DNA of 64,000 bases from Raphanus sativus (GCF_000801105.2 NC_079518.1:13400106-13464105), one strand, 5' to 3'; counted from the stretch's first letter, positions 1 to 11,155 are shown. The notes: generated by a model not told the origin, from the sequence alone. Made by a program: numbers and translations.

Positions 1-649
1 CTGCTGTTGCTGCTAGAGCTCTTGTCATGATCATGGCTTGAATCAGTGATCTCTACACGCTGCTCATTAGTATCCAACCCTGTTTCCTTTACGATTCTGA
101 CAGCTTCTTCCTCGGTAGATCCTGCTTTTTTAACAAATCTAATCAGTTTCAGAACAGACAAAACAATATTAGACTATCACACAACTTATTGACTCTCTAT
201 TTCAAGTCAAATCCACACTCTAAAAGAGTCAAACCTGGAAACACCAAACTAGAACAGTAAAAGCATCAGAGATCCACAGGAAACAGCAAAAAAGATATAA
301 ACTTTCAATCATAAATCATGGAATCTGACAGACAAAAATATTTTAAAAAATTAGCCAGAAAACCCAAAGATTTACAGTGAGTGATATTAAAAAGAAAGAG
401 TTATCCATTTTGTTTGGATCAATGAGCACAACAACAAAAATCCAAACTTTGAAGAATCTAAATAGAGAGAATAATTGAAATAATTGAGACAGAGAGACAG
501 ACAAGCAAAAAAAAAAAGAAGCAAAAGAGATGATGGGGATTGTGAAAAAGATGTAAACTTTCACCATGGTTGATTGATTTGAGAGTAGAAGAGGCTTCTT
601 GTTGCTGCTTTTTCTTGGCGGCTTTCCTTTTCTTAGCACCGGAAGGCAT
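1..649 (-). CDS. Unknown lysine-rich plant protein, 5' part only
   Basis: Two exons are visible. Exon 1 runs 649 to 565 and encodes MPSGAKKRKAAKKKQQQE followed by a Ser/Thr-rich tail. Exon 2 starts at 121 and leaves the window at its left edge. The intron (564-122) has GT and AG ends and splicing keeps the frame: exon 1 ends ...NHG and exon 2 continues STEEEAVRIVKETG. The N-terminus is strongly basic, like a nuclear or nucleolar targeting signal, and is followed by an acidic and then a Ser/His/Asp-rich stretch. I do not recognise a domain. By gene order the Arabidopsis match should lie just above At4g18040, but I do not assign a locus. The start codon is the first ATG of the exon. Confidence 0.6.
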
Positions 650-1220
650 GATTGATTGATTGATTTGGGTTTCTTTTTCTTTGTGGGGGATCTATGTACT
701 GTACAGCTATGGAGGATCGTGGGTTGTCTCTTCCTTATTCTCTCGTCGGTAAAATCTAGAAGAAAACAAAAAGGCAAGTGTTTTTTGTTTTTGTTTTTTT
801 TTTTGGTGAGCCGTAAAGTATTGAAACTCAAATGGGGGTCAGTGGGAAAGTTTGTGTGGGGTTTTATACATGCATTACTCCCAAATCACTCCTTGTTTTT
901 CTGTATTGATTTCCGCGTTTGTTTCGTTTTGTAATCCGCGTTTGAACCGTTTTACTAATTTCAAGTGATGTATAAACTCGATAATGAGTGTGTTTTGATT
1001 TGAAGTCACAATATTATACTTTTTTATTTAATTCATTGCATTACTGAAGGCTGCAGTAATATCATCTATTTTTTTTAATTAAAATAGAGCCAAAAACAAC
1101 AATTTGGTGGAGCTAAAGATGGAACATGGTCATACTGAAGTTGTAGTTGGTAGTGTGACCACTGTCGGTATAATTGAATAAACAGAAAAAACCAACGTTA
1201 ATAAGAAAACAAAATAAAAA
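650..1220. other. Intergenic: upstream region of the lysine-rich gene
   Basis: The first 100-200 bases probably hold the 5' UTR and promoter of the minus-strand gene ending at 649. A T-rich run lies at 781-803. I see no other gene, RNA or repeat. Confidence 0.4.
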
Positions 1221-1995
1221 GGGGGAAAATGTTAAACAAATCCTCAACTTTGCGATTTGAACCATTATAATCCCCAGCTTTCAAAATAACCACAAAAATC
1301 ACACATTTATTATCAAATATTTAAAAAATCTCTAACTTTTCGTTGAATGGATCAATTTAAACCTGACGTTAATTACACTGACAGAATATTTAAACTCAGT
1401 TAATTCTCATCGTTAACCAAAAAGACACCGTGTTTTGTCAATTAAAAAAACACATCTCCTCTTATTATTTCTCAAATTGATTTGAAGGTTTTCTCTAAAT
1501 TACGAATCCTAAATCACGAACCATCATCAAAAATCTTCGACGAACCAGATCGTAGAGAGAAAAGATGAGTAATCAAAAGAACAAGAAGTCTTGACAAGAG
1601 AAATTTGGTGGTTCCAGCTCTGTAGCGTCTATGTCAGCGGTGTCAGGACAATCTCGTGGCGAGCTTCTCGGAGAATTATCCAAAGCCGTTGGGGTCAAAA
1701 GTGGAGTCGACGATTTAGATAAAAGGAAAAAGAGCAAAACAGATGTTCTCGATGGCGAAGAAAATGTATTTTTAATTGACAAAACACGGCATTGTTTTGT
1801 TTTACGAAGAAAATTAACTGAGTTTAAATATTCTGTCAGTGTAATTAACGTCGGGTTTAAGGTGATCCATTCAACAAAAAGTTAGAGCTTTTTTAGATTG
1901 TTGATAATAAATGTATGATTTTTGTGGTTATTTTAAAACTGAGGATTATAATGATCCAAATCGTAAAGTTGAGGATTTGTTTAACATTTTTTTTC
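1221..1995. mobile_element. Non-autonomous long-TIR DNA transposon (MULE-like)
   Basis: Bases 1221-1465 are repeated in inverted orientation at about 1762-1995. The arms are roughly 230 bp long and about 85-90% alike by eye. Both outer ends contain AATGTTAAACAAATCCTCAA. Long TIRs around a short unique interior are typical of Mutator-like elements. No transposase is present and I could not fix the target-site duplication. The interior (about 1466-1761) is less AT-rich than the arms and holds a coding-like stretch on the plus strand (SAVSGQSRGELLGELSKAVG, onward to LDKRKKSK), interrupted upstream by a stop. It may be a captured host gene piece (Pack-MULE-like). The element at 20638-21213 has related termini. 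Confidence 0.7.
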
Positions 1996-2697
1996 AAATT
2001 GTTATGGCAGTTAGGACGAATGACATGGGGAGAGTGGGGACAATAGTCAAGTGGTTGTGAGTTGGCCATGTCAGATATCTCGTTACTCTCTATAATTAAA
2101 CTATTTATGAAAAAAAATTCACATCTAAATGTAATCGATAAATTTATTGGTCTTCTCTACGGCCTCGTTTGGCATGTTCTTTTGCAGCTTCCAAATAATA
2201 CAACAGTGTGAACGAACGCCCATGCCATTTACGTAAGCCGTGGTAGCTTTGACTTGAAAAAGGTTGATTTTTAGTTAGAGACCAAACAATAATGAAATAA
2301 CGTCTTTAAGTTATATGAAGAATTTTAGAGACTGTCCTGGGAGAGTAGTTGGACTTTTGCCGACATACCTTACGTACGGTTAAAAAGAAAAATCATCGTA
2401 GAGTATACGACAGTGTACAATCATCAGTCGACTCAACTCTTACATTTATGATTTATCAGACTTGAGTCATTATCACTAAAAAGTAGAAACAAACAGATTC
2501 CTGACAGCGAGCCTCAAGAAACCAAAGCCCAGTGTAAAAGGCCCGTTATAATCTCAATACTAAGGCCCAAAGATTAGAAAATGCATAAAACTATGTTAGG
2601 CCGACGTCGTCGTATCTCAATTAACCCTACACCAGAAGAAGAAGAAGTACATCCATCCATCGTTTGGAGAGAAAAGAGAAAGGCAAAAGTTTTAACA
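1996..2697 (+). promoter_or_regulatory. Upstream region of eIF4E with GGCCCA elements
   Basis: There is no gene in this stretch. Close to the gene, AAGGCCCG (2538) and AAGGCCCAAAG (about 2561-2571) are GGCCCA, site-II-like motifs common upstream of plant translation and ribosome genes. A telo-box-like AACCCTAACCCT lies just inside exon 1, near 2751. The likely 5' UTR spans about 2575-2697. I see no clear TATA box. Confidence 0.4.
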
Positions 2698-4020
2698 ATG
2701 GCGGTAGAAGACACATCCAAGCCTGTTGTTGCTGTTACGGAAGAAGCGAACCCTAACCCTACAGACCACCAGATCGATCGATACCATGAACAAGGCGATG
2801 ATGCTGAGGAAGGAGAGATCGGAGAGGGAGACGAATCGAGCAAATCCGCCGTTCCTCAGTCGCATCCGTTGGAGCATTCGTGGACTTTCTGGTTCGATAA
2901 CCCTTCTGTTAAATTAAAGCAGACGACTTGGGGAAGCTCTCTGCGATCCGTGTTCACTTTCTCCACCGTCGAGGAGTTCTGGGGGTGAGTTAGGTCTTTT
3001 TTACCAAACAAAAAAACAATAATTTATTTTCTTACAATGGATTATGCGACATGGGTTTTAGTTTGGTTTTGTTTAGATTGAGGAAAGTTATGTTCTTTGT
3101 TGGTGGGTTTAGGTTCCGTGAAAGTCTACTTGTTCTTGTCTGTTTCTGATGTATTACTTGTTTAGTGTTTGAGTTACGGAGGTTAGGCCTTTTGTTCTTA
3201 CAACGATTATGCGACATGGGGTTTGGTTTGGTTAGTGTTGGAGGATATTGTGTTTGTCGTGTGTATATATATATACTTTCTTGTGTTCTTCTCTTAGGTT
3301 TGTGAGTCTCTCTCAATGGGATTTAAGGACTTATCTTTCGTTGCTTTGGTTGCAGTCTGTACAATAACATGCGGGTTCCGAGCAAGTTAGTTACCGGAGC
3401 TGACTTCTACTGTTTCAAACACAATATCGAACCTAAGTGGGAGGATCCCATTTGTGCTAATGGTGGCAAATGGACTATGAACTTCTCCAAGGAGAAGTCT
3501 GATAAGCCCTGGCTTTACACTGTATGCTTCTTTTTTTTTTTTCTTACTATTCTTGTTTCACCATCCACTCGAGTCTAATTGGAGGTTTTTTTCCATGTAG
3601 TTGCTTGCGTTGATTGGAGAACAGTTTGACCATGGAGATGAGATATGCGGAGTTGTTGTCAACGTTAGAGCAAAGCAAGAGAGGATATCCATTTGGACCA
3701 AAAACGCTTCCAACGAAGCTGCTCAGGTAAAACATAGTTTTGTCCATTAAACTGTCTCTCTTCCGGCTAAAAAAATACATGAAACTTTTTTTCGTTTACT
3801 TTTGATGTTGCAGGTGAGCATTGGGAGACAATGGAAGGAGATTATTGATTACAACAACAGCATTGGTTTCATCATCCATGTAAGAAGAGTGCATCTTGAA
3901 TTGCCAATTTATAAGTTTTTTTTAATTATCTCACTGTCTGTATTGGTGTGATTTTTTTTTTTCCTTCAGGAGGATGCCAAGAAGCTGGACAGAGGCGCGA
4001 AGAGCGCTTACACTGCTTGA
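2698..4020 (+). CDS. eIF4E: Eukaryotic translation initiation factor 4E (cap-binding)
   Basis: Five exons: 2698-2984, 3356-3521, 3601-3726, 3814-3879, 3970-4020. All introns are GT-AG and the spliced frame gives 231 residues, close to the Arabidopsis protein. eIF4E binds the mRNA 5' cap and, with eIF4G, forms eIF4F. Visible signatures: an acidic variable N-terminus (1-55), [10 protein letters not shown] at 60-69, the cap-stacking tryptophans W78 ([10 protein letters not shown]) and W124 with E125 ([14 protein letters not shown]), and W183 (SIWTKN), which aligns with the residue contacting the N7-methyl group. The protein ends AKSAYTA, as in plants. I chose the ATG at 2698 because family members start MAVEDT and its context is good (A at -3, G at +4). 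The frame is also open upstream to an ATG at 2581. In crucifers eIF4E and eIF(iso)4E are host factors that potyviruses need (known), so alleles matter in breeding. I see no lesion. Confidence 0.96.
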
Positions 4021-5097
4021 AACCCCAACAACTCTCTCAAATCTTTACACCGTTTCAAATTCAGTTTTGTATGTGAGAGATCTCTATTTATATTATCAAA
4101 ACATGACTTGTCCACCAGTATTTTTAATATTTTAGTATGTTCTTCATATAATTTACCTTCTATAAAATCAGACTTAATGATGTTCCATCTGTTTTCATGC
4201 GGAGGAACTATATGTTGAAAAAAATATTCCTTATAAATAGTGTAATTTATAAAAATGTAACGAATTCACTATTTTCATTCATCCTCCAAAGATTTGTTAA
4301 AAATTTACTGGAGTAGTTGACACAAGTTCAATTGACAAAACTCCTTATTGAGCCATTATAACCTAACTTTTTATAACATTGCTTGTTTAATTGTCAAGGA
4401 TGTACATGCGTCTTTCCGGTGATGCATGAGTCGGTGTTGTTGAAACTTAGAACCACATACATTTTGGTTTTGATGGGAAGTCTTGATGCCCTGCAGGCTG
4501 CAGCTGCAAACACTTGGAACTATTGTGGTTTTCATCTTTGTTAGAAACCCCTTAGGAATCGATCTGATTTTCGTTGGATCGGTTTGAATGGATAAATAGG
4601 ATAGCTACTACCTTCTTTCGGTTGACATGTCGACTGATTGAGTACACAAGGGTTGTAGAAGGCCTTTGATTCCTCTACTTCATGGTCTTTGGATTTAACA
4701 AACCAAGACGACAAAGAAGGTTATTGGTTGCTTCAAGTCCACACACAAGTTGTTCGAGAAAAAATGAATCGCCAATTTGTAAGAGAGAGTGATTAGTTTA
4801 TTCATACTGGTTGTGTCTTTATAGTTTATATATAAGTTACAAGCTGTAGAAATCAAAAGAGAACGTGACCGGAATATAAGAATATCAAAACTAGGAATGA
4901 AAACTTGAATTTTTGACCGGTATTAACGGTGTTATCGAATGCCACGACCTTGACTATTGTTATCGCTCCCTTGACAAATAAACCGAAGACGAAAACATGA
5001 CTGAATCCAATCCGATATAAATGAATCTGAACTAATCCGAATCTAACATAAATACCGAATGAATCTTATTTTATGGTATTTCGTGTTATATGAGTAT
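4021..5097. other. Intergenic, 3' of eIF4E
   Basis: The eIF4E 3' UTR probably ends within the first 150-200 bases, near an AATATTTTAGTATG-type AT-rich stretch. The rest (about 4380-5097) has mixed composition and no convincing ORF. It includes some Tyr/Glu-codon-like scraps but nothing I can assign. Confidence 0.35.
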
Positions 5098-5558
5098 TAT
5101 CGTCACCGTTCGCAGCCTAAGTAACCACCGGAGGACAGTTATGCATTTGAGTTAAGTTTCAACTGTTTTAGTAAATTGTCTATAACTTCCTAGACGTTGA
5201 GAATTTCATACATGAAAAACTATCATTGTATTCTTCTCGTCAAGACGAAGCCATAGACACCGACCGCGTCGCAATCAGAGTCCGAACGAAGTCGTACGGG
5301 CTTCCGAAAGTTTCGTCGTATTTCATGCGATCAGATGACAAAACTTTCGGAGGCGTGTGCGGCTTCGTCCGGACTCCGATTGTAATGCGGTCGGAATCTG
5401 TGACTTCGTCTCGAGGAGAAGAATACGATGATGGTCTTGCATGCATGAGATTCTCAACGATTAAAAAATTATAGACGTTTTACTGAAATGACCGAAACTT
5501 AACTCAAATATAACGGTTCTCCAAGCGATTACCTTGGTTGCGGCGATGAGCTCGACTT
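5098..5558. repeat. Long near-perfect inverted repeat (hairpin), possible foldback element
   Basis: The left arm (about 5098-5320) pairs with the right arm (about 5558-5335) over some 220 bp, with only a very short loop near 5320-5335. Matching pieces include TTTGAGTTAAGTTT (left near 5147; reverse complement near 5505), CGTTGAGAAT (left near 5195; right near 5455), GTATTCTTCTC (5229; right near 5423) and CCGAAAGTTT (about 5303; right near 5348). Identity is roughly 80-90%, highest near the centre. The inner part is GC-richer than its surroundings. Both strands give similar short reading frames because the palindrome is in codon phase, so these are not evidence of a gene. It could be a foldback transposon or an inverted-duplication locus that yields small RNAs. 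Confidence 0.75.
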
Positions 5559-6240
5559 GGTCTTGGCATGCAGTGGTCGTTATAAACTCCGACGGTGGCC
5601 AGCTATAAATTAGGCCTGGGCAAAAAAAACCGAACTCAAAGAACCGGACCGAATCCGATCCGAAAAAGTAGTACCAAATCCAAACCGAAATTAATTAAAT
5701 ATCCGAATGGATTCAAATTTTTGGTATTGAAATTAATTATTGGATGAAAAATGTTAAAAAGTTAACATCATAACAGACGTTCAAGGCTTCAATTACATCT
5801 TGCAAAACACATGGAACTTTTGGATATCTAAAAAGGATTTTAACAATAGAACTCATAGAAAAATAGATATGAATAATAGTTAATTGACATGACTGTAGGG
5901 AAAAGAGGTTCTTAAACATATTAGTTAGTCGTTGATATTATTCACTTCGAGAGATTAGTGAGGCTATTCATACACATATTGGAGGTTAATTATTAGTTAG
6001 GATTGTTTTTTAATGATTTATATATGACTAATTTATAGATCTATAAATTTTTGGGTTTGCAAGTGTGCAATTGTTGTAGTCTGTAACCTTAATTTGTTTG
6101 TTTCATTTTATTGAGTGCTTCAGTGATATTTATGTATTCTAAGAACTATATATTTCATTTTAGAAAATTTAAAAAAATATTTGTTCCCCTTGGTAGTAGT
6201 ATATCGTTAATAAATATAATGTGTAAAATAATTTCAACTT
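5559..6240. other. Intergenic, AT-rich, with a degenerate repeat start
   Basis: At about 5613-5720, a TAGGCCTGGGC start is followed by repeated CCGAA/GGACC motifs, like the ends of a degenerate non-autonomous element common in crucifers (compare 24090-24572). The remainder is plain AT-rich sequence up to the tRNA gene. Confidence 0.3.
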
Positions 6241-6312
6241 GGGTCCATAGCTCAGTGGTAGAGCAATTGACTGCAGATCAATAGGTCACCGGTTCGAACC
6301 CGGTTGGGCCCT
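6241..6312 (+). tRNA. tRNA-Cys (anticodon GCA)
   Basis: This is a 72-nt cloverleaf. The acceptor stem pairs 6241-6247 (GGGTCCA) with 6305-6311 (TGGGCCC), including one G-U pair, with T discriminator at 6312. The D arm is AGCTCAGTGGTAGAGCA. The anticodon stem ATTGA/TCAAT encloses loop CTGCAGA, placing anticodon GCA at 6273-6275. The T arm is CCGGTTCGAACCCGG. There is no intron and the 3' CCA is not encoded, as expected in eukaryotes. The internal A and B boxes are intact, a CAA motif lies just upstream (6232-6234) and a T-run at 6313-6321 serves as Pol III terminator. It looks functional. Confidence 0.97.
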
Positions 6313-8506
6313 TCTTTTTTTATTAATTCTAAAATAAATTTATTTAGTTTCCAGATAAATACCAGCAGCTAACTTTTTTTTTTTTTGTCTATGCCACCAG
6401 CTAACTTACACGGGAAATTATTGATGTCTAGCTGCACTACTCCTGTGGAATTGAGAGTATGTGGGTAAGACAGTTTTTTATTTTTAAGACAGGTTTTTGT
6501 TTCACCGACATTTCAAATCATCCGACTATAAGTAATATTCCTTGATGTTCAATGCGTTGCTGGAGTTTCCCATCAGAAGAAGACACAACTAGTCTTCTTA
6601 CTTAAATTTTGCAGGTTTTGTTTCGTAGTCTTGGCATAGTTTTGTTAATTTGTGACCATCTTCTCAGTCTTGTAGTTATGATCATCTTCATTATCAACCC
6701 TTAGCCGTTTTGTAATATAGAAGAAATAAAGTAACGCAATCTCTTAGTGAACTACTAATCCAGTGACCTAAATGGCTTCACAACCTGACATGAGATGAAG
6801 AATTTAGATAACTGGAGGGACTAAACCAATAAACTTCACCGTAATGAATGATTATGAAAAAGGATTTTACAATGAGGAATCTTTTCACCATTAGCTCTAT
6901 CCTAATCCTGCTAACTAGTTGGAGAACTCATAAGTCAAGTTCCTGACTTCAATAAAGCAACCGTCCATTAATCAAACTAAAGCAAGTGTTTACTCTGGCT
7001 GTTTTTGTTCTCAGATTGATTTGTGCTTGCACACTTTTGATGTTCTTTGGTGTGATATGACGGGGATGGTTTTGGTCAAGTGTGCTGACTTCTCCAATCA
7101 AAGATCTTGGACGTACACGCATGGAAGTCAATGTCAAGGTTCGTAGCTGTTAGATGAAGACCACCGATCCAAATGGGATCAAGACAGTGAATTTTACTTT
7201 ACCATCACTCTTCAGCTGTCTCAAATGTTTTATGTTTTCAGGTACCAGTGGTCACAGCATCTGATTCTACGTGTATGGTTTCTTAAGATACGAGCATGGC
7301 TTCGAACTTTTTAAACACTGCTTTTAGTTGCTTGTTGGTCCAATAAGGTCCTTCCCTTTAGTCGCTAGCATAGCTGCATAGACAACAAAAATGTTTTGTA
7401 CTTTCTCATTGATCATCCCAAAACAGATAACACTTTTATCTTTTAATCTTTGAATTAACCGGCGAATTCGAATAATCTCGTGACAGGTATGGGAGAAGAG
7501 TGGATATAACATGGTAGAGTGGGTTCGATTACTTTCTTACATAACCAAAGTTGGTTTCTATGAAAATTAAATGTTGAAAGGTACACCTTTGTTCATTTAC
7601 AGAAAACCAATCTGGATATCCTGTATTTGCTCAGGCCTCAGTTAATATATATTGGGTGCCAATATTAGTTTTGCATTCCAGTACATATTTTAATTGGGCA
7701 ATTAAGAGTTATCAATTAAAAGTTATCATATTTTAATTAAAAGTTAGTGATTTCAGGTTATCAATTAAGAGTTCATCAATTAATTTGGAATCTATATAGC
7801 ATTAGTATATACACATTTCTCTAAATACAATTTTTTTTCTTAAAATGATGAGGCAAGAGAAGGACATAATGGTCAAAATAAGCTGATGTCATTTTCAGTA
7901 GTGATTGTATTTAAGATCTGATGAAGCATATACTTAAATACAGTTATACTTAAAAACTCTGACACATCAAAGTACAAACCCATGTTTATTCAGATTCCAA
8001 AACACAGTCAATCCAAAATCTATACTTTACATGATATTTCTTTTAAAAAAATATAGACATTATTCTCTTGTTACTTCCTGTGCAATTGTTTTTATTTTAA
8101 TAACTGATAAATGGTTTTGTTATTTTCTTCTTGAGTCAAGAATCTTGACTGATCGCTCTCTTGAGTTTTGAGTCTACTCTACTAACATGATAAAACCTTC
8201 CTAACATTCAACTTCAATGTCGCATTCTTATTTAGGTGTCTCTTCCAATAACAAACTCGGTTCATTCAATGCAACAATGCAAGTTATGTGAGAAAAAACA
8301 AAAAGAAATTGAAATAGTTTGACCAGGAAAAAAATAAGAATAGAGTAAAAGGAGGACACCAAATCCAAAGAGTACATTACAACTGCAAAGTGTAAATGGA
8401 CTGGACATCATCATTTAAGACAACCTCTCTATCTTCAACTTCACTTTTTTTTTGAACAAAAAAAATGAAATTTATTTTCTACTTCAACTTCACTTGTAAT
8501 GTACTA
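6313..8506. other. Intergenic, no gene recognised
   Basis: No reading frame looks coding. About 6950-7140 is less AT-rich and could be old exon debris, but I could not match it. AT-rich sequence with repeated 'agttatcaattaa' words lies near 7700-7790. 8430-8506 repeats the phrase 'acttcaacttcac', which also occurs just right of the Helitron at about 9715, so the two flanks are related. Confidence 0.35.
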
Positions 8507-9705
8507 CTAGATTTTGACCCGCCCCTTAAAAAGGGCGGGTATATTTTTTGTTGGAAAAATTATTTATGTAATAAAAATAATAATTTTTGATAAATTATAT
8601 ATATTAAATTTTTATGAATTATTTTTGTTATTTTAAATATGACTAAATTTTTGAAGACTCTAGATAATTCTAATCCGTAATATGATTTTATTTATTGAAC
8701 TCGAAGTTCAACTTATTTACACTCCTTTTTTTTAATTTAAATAAAATATTTTATATCTTCAACCCTCTCTGTATTAAAAATTTTATTTGTACGTTTCAAA
8801 ATATTTTCTATAATTTTATTAAATTTAGTTTATGTGATTTAGTTTTTATTTTCAATGAAACTATTTTTTAAGAAGTTGAGATAATTGAGACCCGTATTAT
8901 GATTTTGTTGATTTAATCATTTGTTATTTCAACTTGATTTTATTTTGAGTTTTCATTTAATAAATACTTTCAAATAATTAATAACGTGAAATATTCTTGG
9001 AAAGATATGGCGTAAATATTTAAAAAACAAAATTTTAAAAAATGGCAAGAACTAAATTATTAAATACTATTTAATGTAATTGCAAAATAATGACTTTTAT
9101 TGGTTGCAAATAATGACGGCGAAAAGGTACATATAATATTTGTAATTAATTGGAAAAGTCAGGACCATATTCATAAGAAGTATTATGTTTTAATAGTATA
9201 GATTTTCATGCCTAACTGATTTTATAAACTGATAAAAACTGTTTATTTAGTAAAATAATTATATTAAATGAAAAATTAAGTGACAATAAATGTAACACAT
9301 TTTTATTTTTTATTTAAATTATTATTTTATTCATAAAAACATGGCTTTGAATAATATTTTTGATTACGTTATTTTCCACCGTTGAAACTAAAATAATTGT
9401 TTTTACTAAATCGAACATTTAACCATATATAAAACTTAGTTGTTTACATTTTTGATTTTATAATTGGCACAAAATCTATATTGATTAACTAATAAATAAA
9501 AATCTGCACTATTATTATTATGGTAATATAATTAATGATGTGTATTAACGTTAAGGTAATATAATTAATAAAATTATTAAGCTAATAAAATATGGAAATA
9601 CAATTAATGTAATAGTGCTATTCATGTTTCCAAACAACTTTCATTTAGAATACTATACTTGTTTCCAAACATCTCCAAAATGTACTTCAACTTTAATAAT
9701 ATAGA
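8507..9705 (-). mobile_element. Non-autonomous Helitron
   Basis: Read on the minus strand, the element begins TCTATATTATTAAAG at 9705 and ends CTAG at 8507. The bases outside are A on the 5' side and T on the 3' side, the A/T target typical of Helitrons. About 7 nt inside the 3' end sits the expected hairpin (8518-8539, CCCGCCCC ... GGGCGGG). The length is 1,199 bp. The interior is very AT-rich and has no Rep/helicase ORF. Its 5' end resembles those of the pair at 31362-32819. Confidence 0.82.
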
Positions 9706-9861
9706 TTTAATTCCACTTCAACTTCACTTTATTTTCCAATCTAAAATGAAATTTGAAGTAAATTTTTCTCTATTCCCCTTGATTTTATCCTATATAATAG
9801 AATTGTAACATCCCGAGTTGTGATATATGAAAAGGCTTAAGAGAATTGATTTGGCTACATA

Positions 9862-9985
9862 TATCACCAAAGTTGACTTACCTTTTCCGTCACACATCAG
9901 TTTAGAACTCCAGAGTTAAGCGTGCTTGGGCTGGAGTAGTGAAAGGATGGGTGACCTATCGGGAAGTGATTCGCGATACCGTGTA
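9862..9985 (+). repeat. 5S rRNA-like segment in the left Cassandra LTR
   Basis: AGTTAAGCGTGCTTGGGC and GGATGGGTGACC match the internal promoter region (box A/intermediate element and box C) of plant 5S rRNA. The surrounding bases are diverged, so this is not a functional 5S gene. The edges are approximate. In Cassandra elements this domain may still recruit Pol III. Confidence 0.8.
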
Positions 9986-10314
9986 AGTGAGGCCAAAGCA
10001 CGGGGAAAGGTCGGGTGATGATTGCAGGGTCACTAAATAATGATTTCGAGCCTTGGAAAATTAACGACCGACCGTCGGATGGGATGGGGCCCACGGGCCG
10101 AGAGAGCGGGCGTGGGTGGCCCATTAGCCGTGGGCGGGTCGGGGCGTTACAAGTGGTATCAGAGCTGGTTAGCCATCTCAGTTATGACCTGAGAGGCGTC
10201 TTGAGACCTGTCGTGGAGCGCAACGAGGGCGTTGCGTTCTTTGAGAGGGGGTGAATTGTAACATCCCGAGTTGTGATATATGAAAAGGCTTAAGAGAATT
10301 GATTTGGCTACCTA

Positions 10315-10438
10315 TATCACCAAAGTTGACTTACCTTTTCCGTCACACATCAGTTTAGAACTCCAGAGTTAAGCGTGCTTGGGCTGGAGTAGTGAAAGGA
10401 TGGGTGACCTATCGGGAAGTGATTCGCGATACCGTGTA
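10315..10438 (+). repeat. 5S rRNA-like segment in the right Cassandra LTR
   Basis: Same 5S-derived segment as in the left LTR, with no differences that I can see in the conserved box A and box C words. The edges are approximate. Confidence 0.8.
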
Positions 10439-10604
10439 AGTGAGGCCAAAGCACGGGGAAAGGTCGGGTGGTGATTGCAGGGTCAGTAAATAATGATTTC
10501 GAGCCTTGGAAAATTAACGACCGACCGTCGGATGGGATGGGGCCCACGGGCCGAGAGAGCGGGCGTGGGTGGCCCATTAGCCGTGGGCGGGTCGGGGCGT
10601 TACA

Positions 10605-11155
10605 AGAATTATATCAGAAATGGAATTAAATATGTTTTTATTTAACTTTTTAATATTCATTCCAAAATATAATAAATTAGAAAAATAATTCAATTATATT
10701 ATATAATTACTTAATTTAAAGAAAAGTTTGAATAATACATTGGAAATGTTCTTGTACATTCACAAACTAAATCCTCACCAAGTTATGTTTTGATTTATTT
10801 TCACTAAAATTAAGAATAAAAGTTAAACAAAATCCCCTAAAGAGTAAAACCTCTATAACAAAGATTGGTTCCTTAGATTTAATTTTAATTAATTTATAAT
10901 CAAATCAACAAAAAAATATAAATAAAATACACAGATCGTCTCGGTCTCGCTCTCTCTATAATATATCTCTGGTGTTAGCTAGCTCACACGCTTTCGCATA
11001 AAACTCAAAAACCTCCCCTTTCTCGTCATTTTTCTCGGAATTCGCGAAACAGAAAAAAAAAAAAACTGGGTCTCACGAGAAAAATTATTACCCCTAAATT
11101 TAACAAAGAGAAGAAAGTTTCTTCCTTTACTTTCTCTAACACCAAACCTTCTTCG
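10605..11155 (+). promoter_or_regulatory. Promoter and 5' UTR region of the AHL gene
   Basis: An AT-rich stretch is followed by CTCTCTATAATATATCTC (about 10952-10969), a plausible TATA region inside pyrimidine-rich sequence. A roughly 180-base leader with A-runs follows and leads into the ATG at 11156. The Cassandra element ends at the left edge of this region. Confidence 0.4.

Larger units (their letters stand above)
9804..10604 (+). mobile_element. Cassandra TRIM retrotransposon, complete
   Basis: Two 348-bp LTRs (9804-10151 and 10257-10604) differ at only three positions that I can see. They start TGTAACATCCCGAG, end CGTTACA and are flanked by a perfect 5-bp target duplication AGAAT (9799-9803 and 10605-10609). 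The 105-bp interior holds a primer-binding site for initiator tRNA-Met (TGGTATCAGAGC, 10154-10165) and a purine-rich tract (GAGAGGGGGTGAA, about 10242-10255) before the second LTR. It codes for nothing, so mobilisation would need another element's enzymes. The defining Cassandra trait, a 5S rRNA-like segment in each LTR, is present. The few LTR differences imply a young insertion. It sits about 550 bp upstream of the AHL gene. Confidence 0.93.

Noticed and set aside
343..831. Long minus-strand frame over the first gene
   Set aside because: It runs through the intron in another frame; the spliced MPSGAKKRK frame is better supported.
5226..5474. Open frames on both strands inside the hairpin
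   Set aside because: They mirror each other because the palindrome is in codon phase, so they do not show a gene.
6949..7137. Possible gene remnant in the tRNA-Helitron gap
   Set aside because: The frame is short, has no domain, and no splice pattern could be built.
9862..9985. Functional 5S rRNA gene
   Set aside because: Only the internal control region matches; the rest diverges and the segment is part of an LTR.
9897..10577. Repeated open frames of about 75 codons
   Set aside because: They lie in the two Cassandra LTRs across the 5S-derived segment and repeat because the LTRs do.
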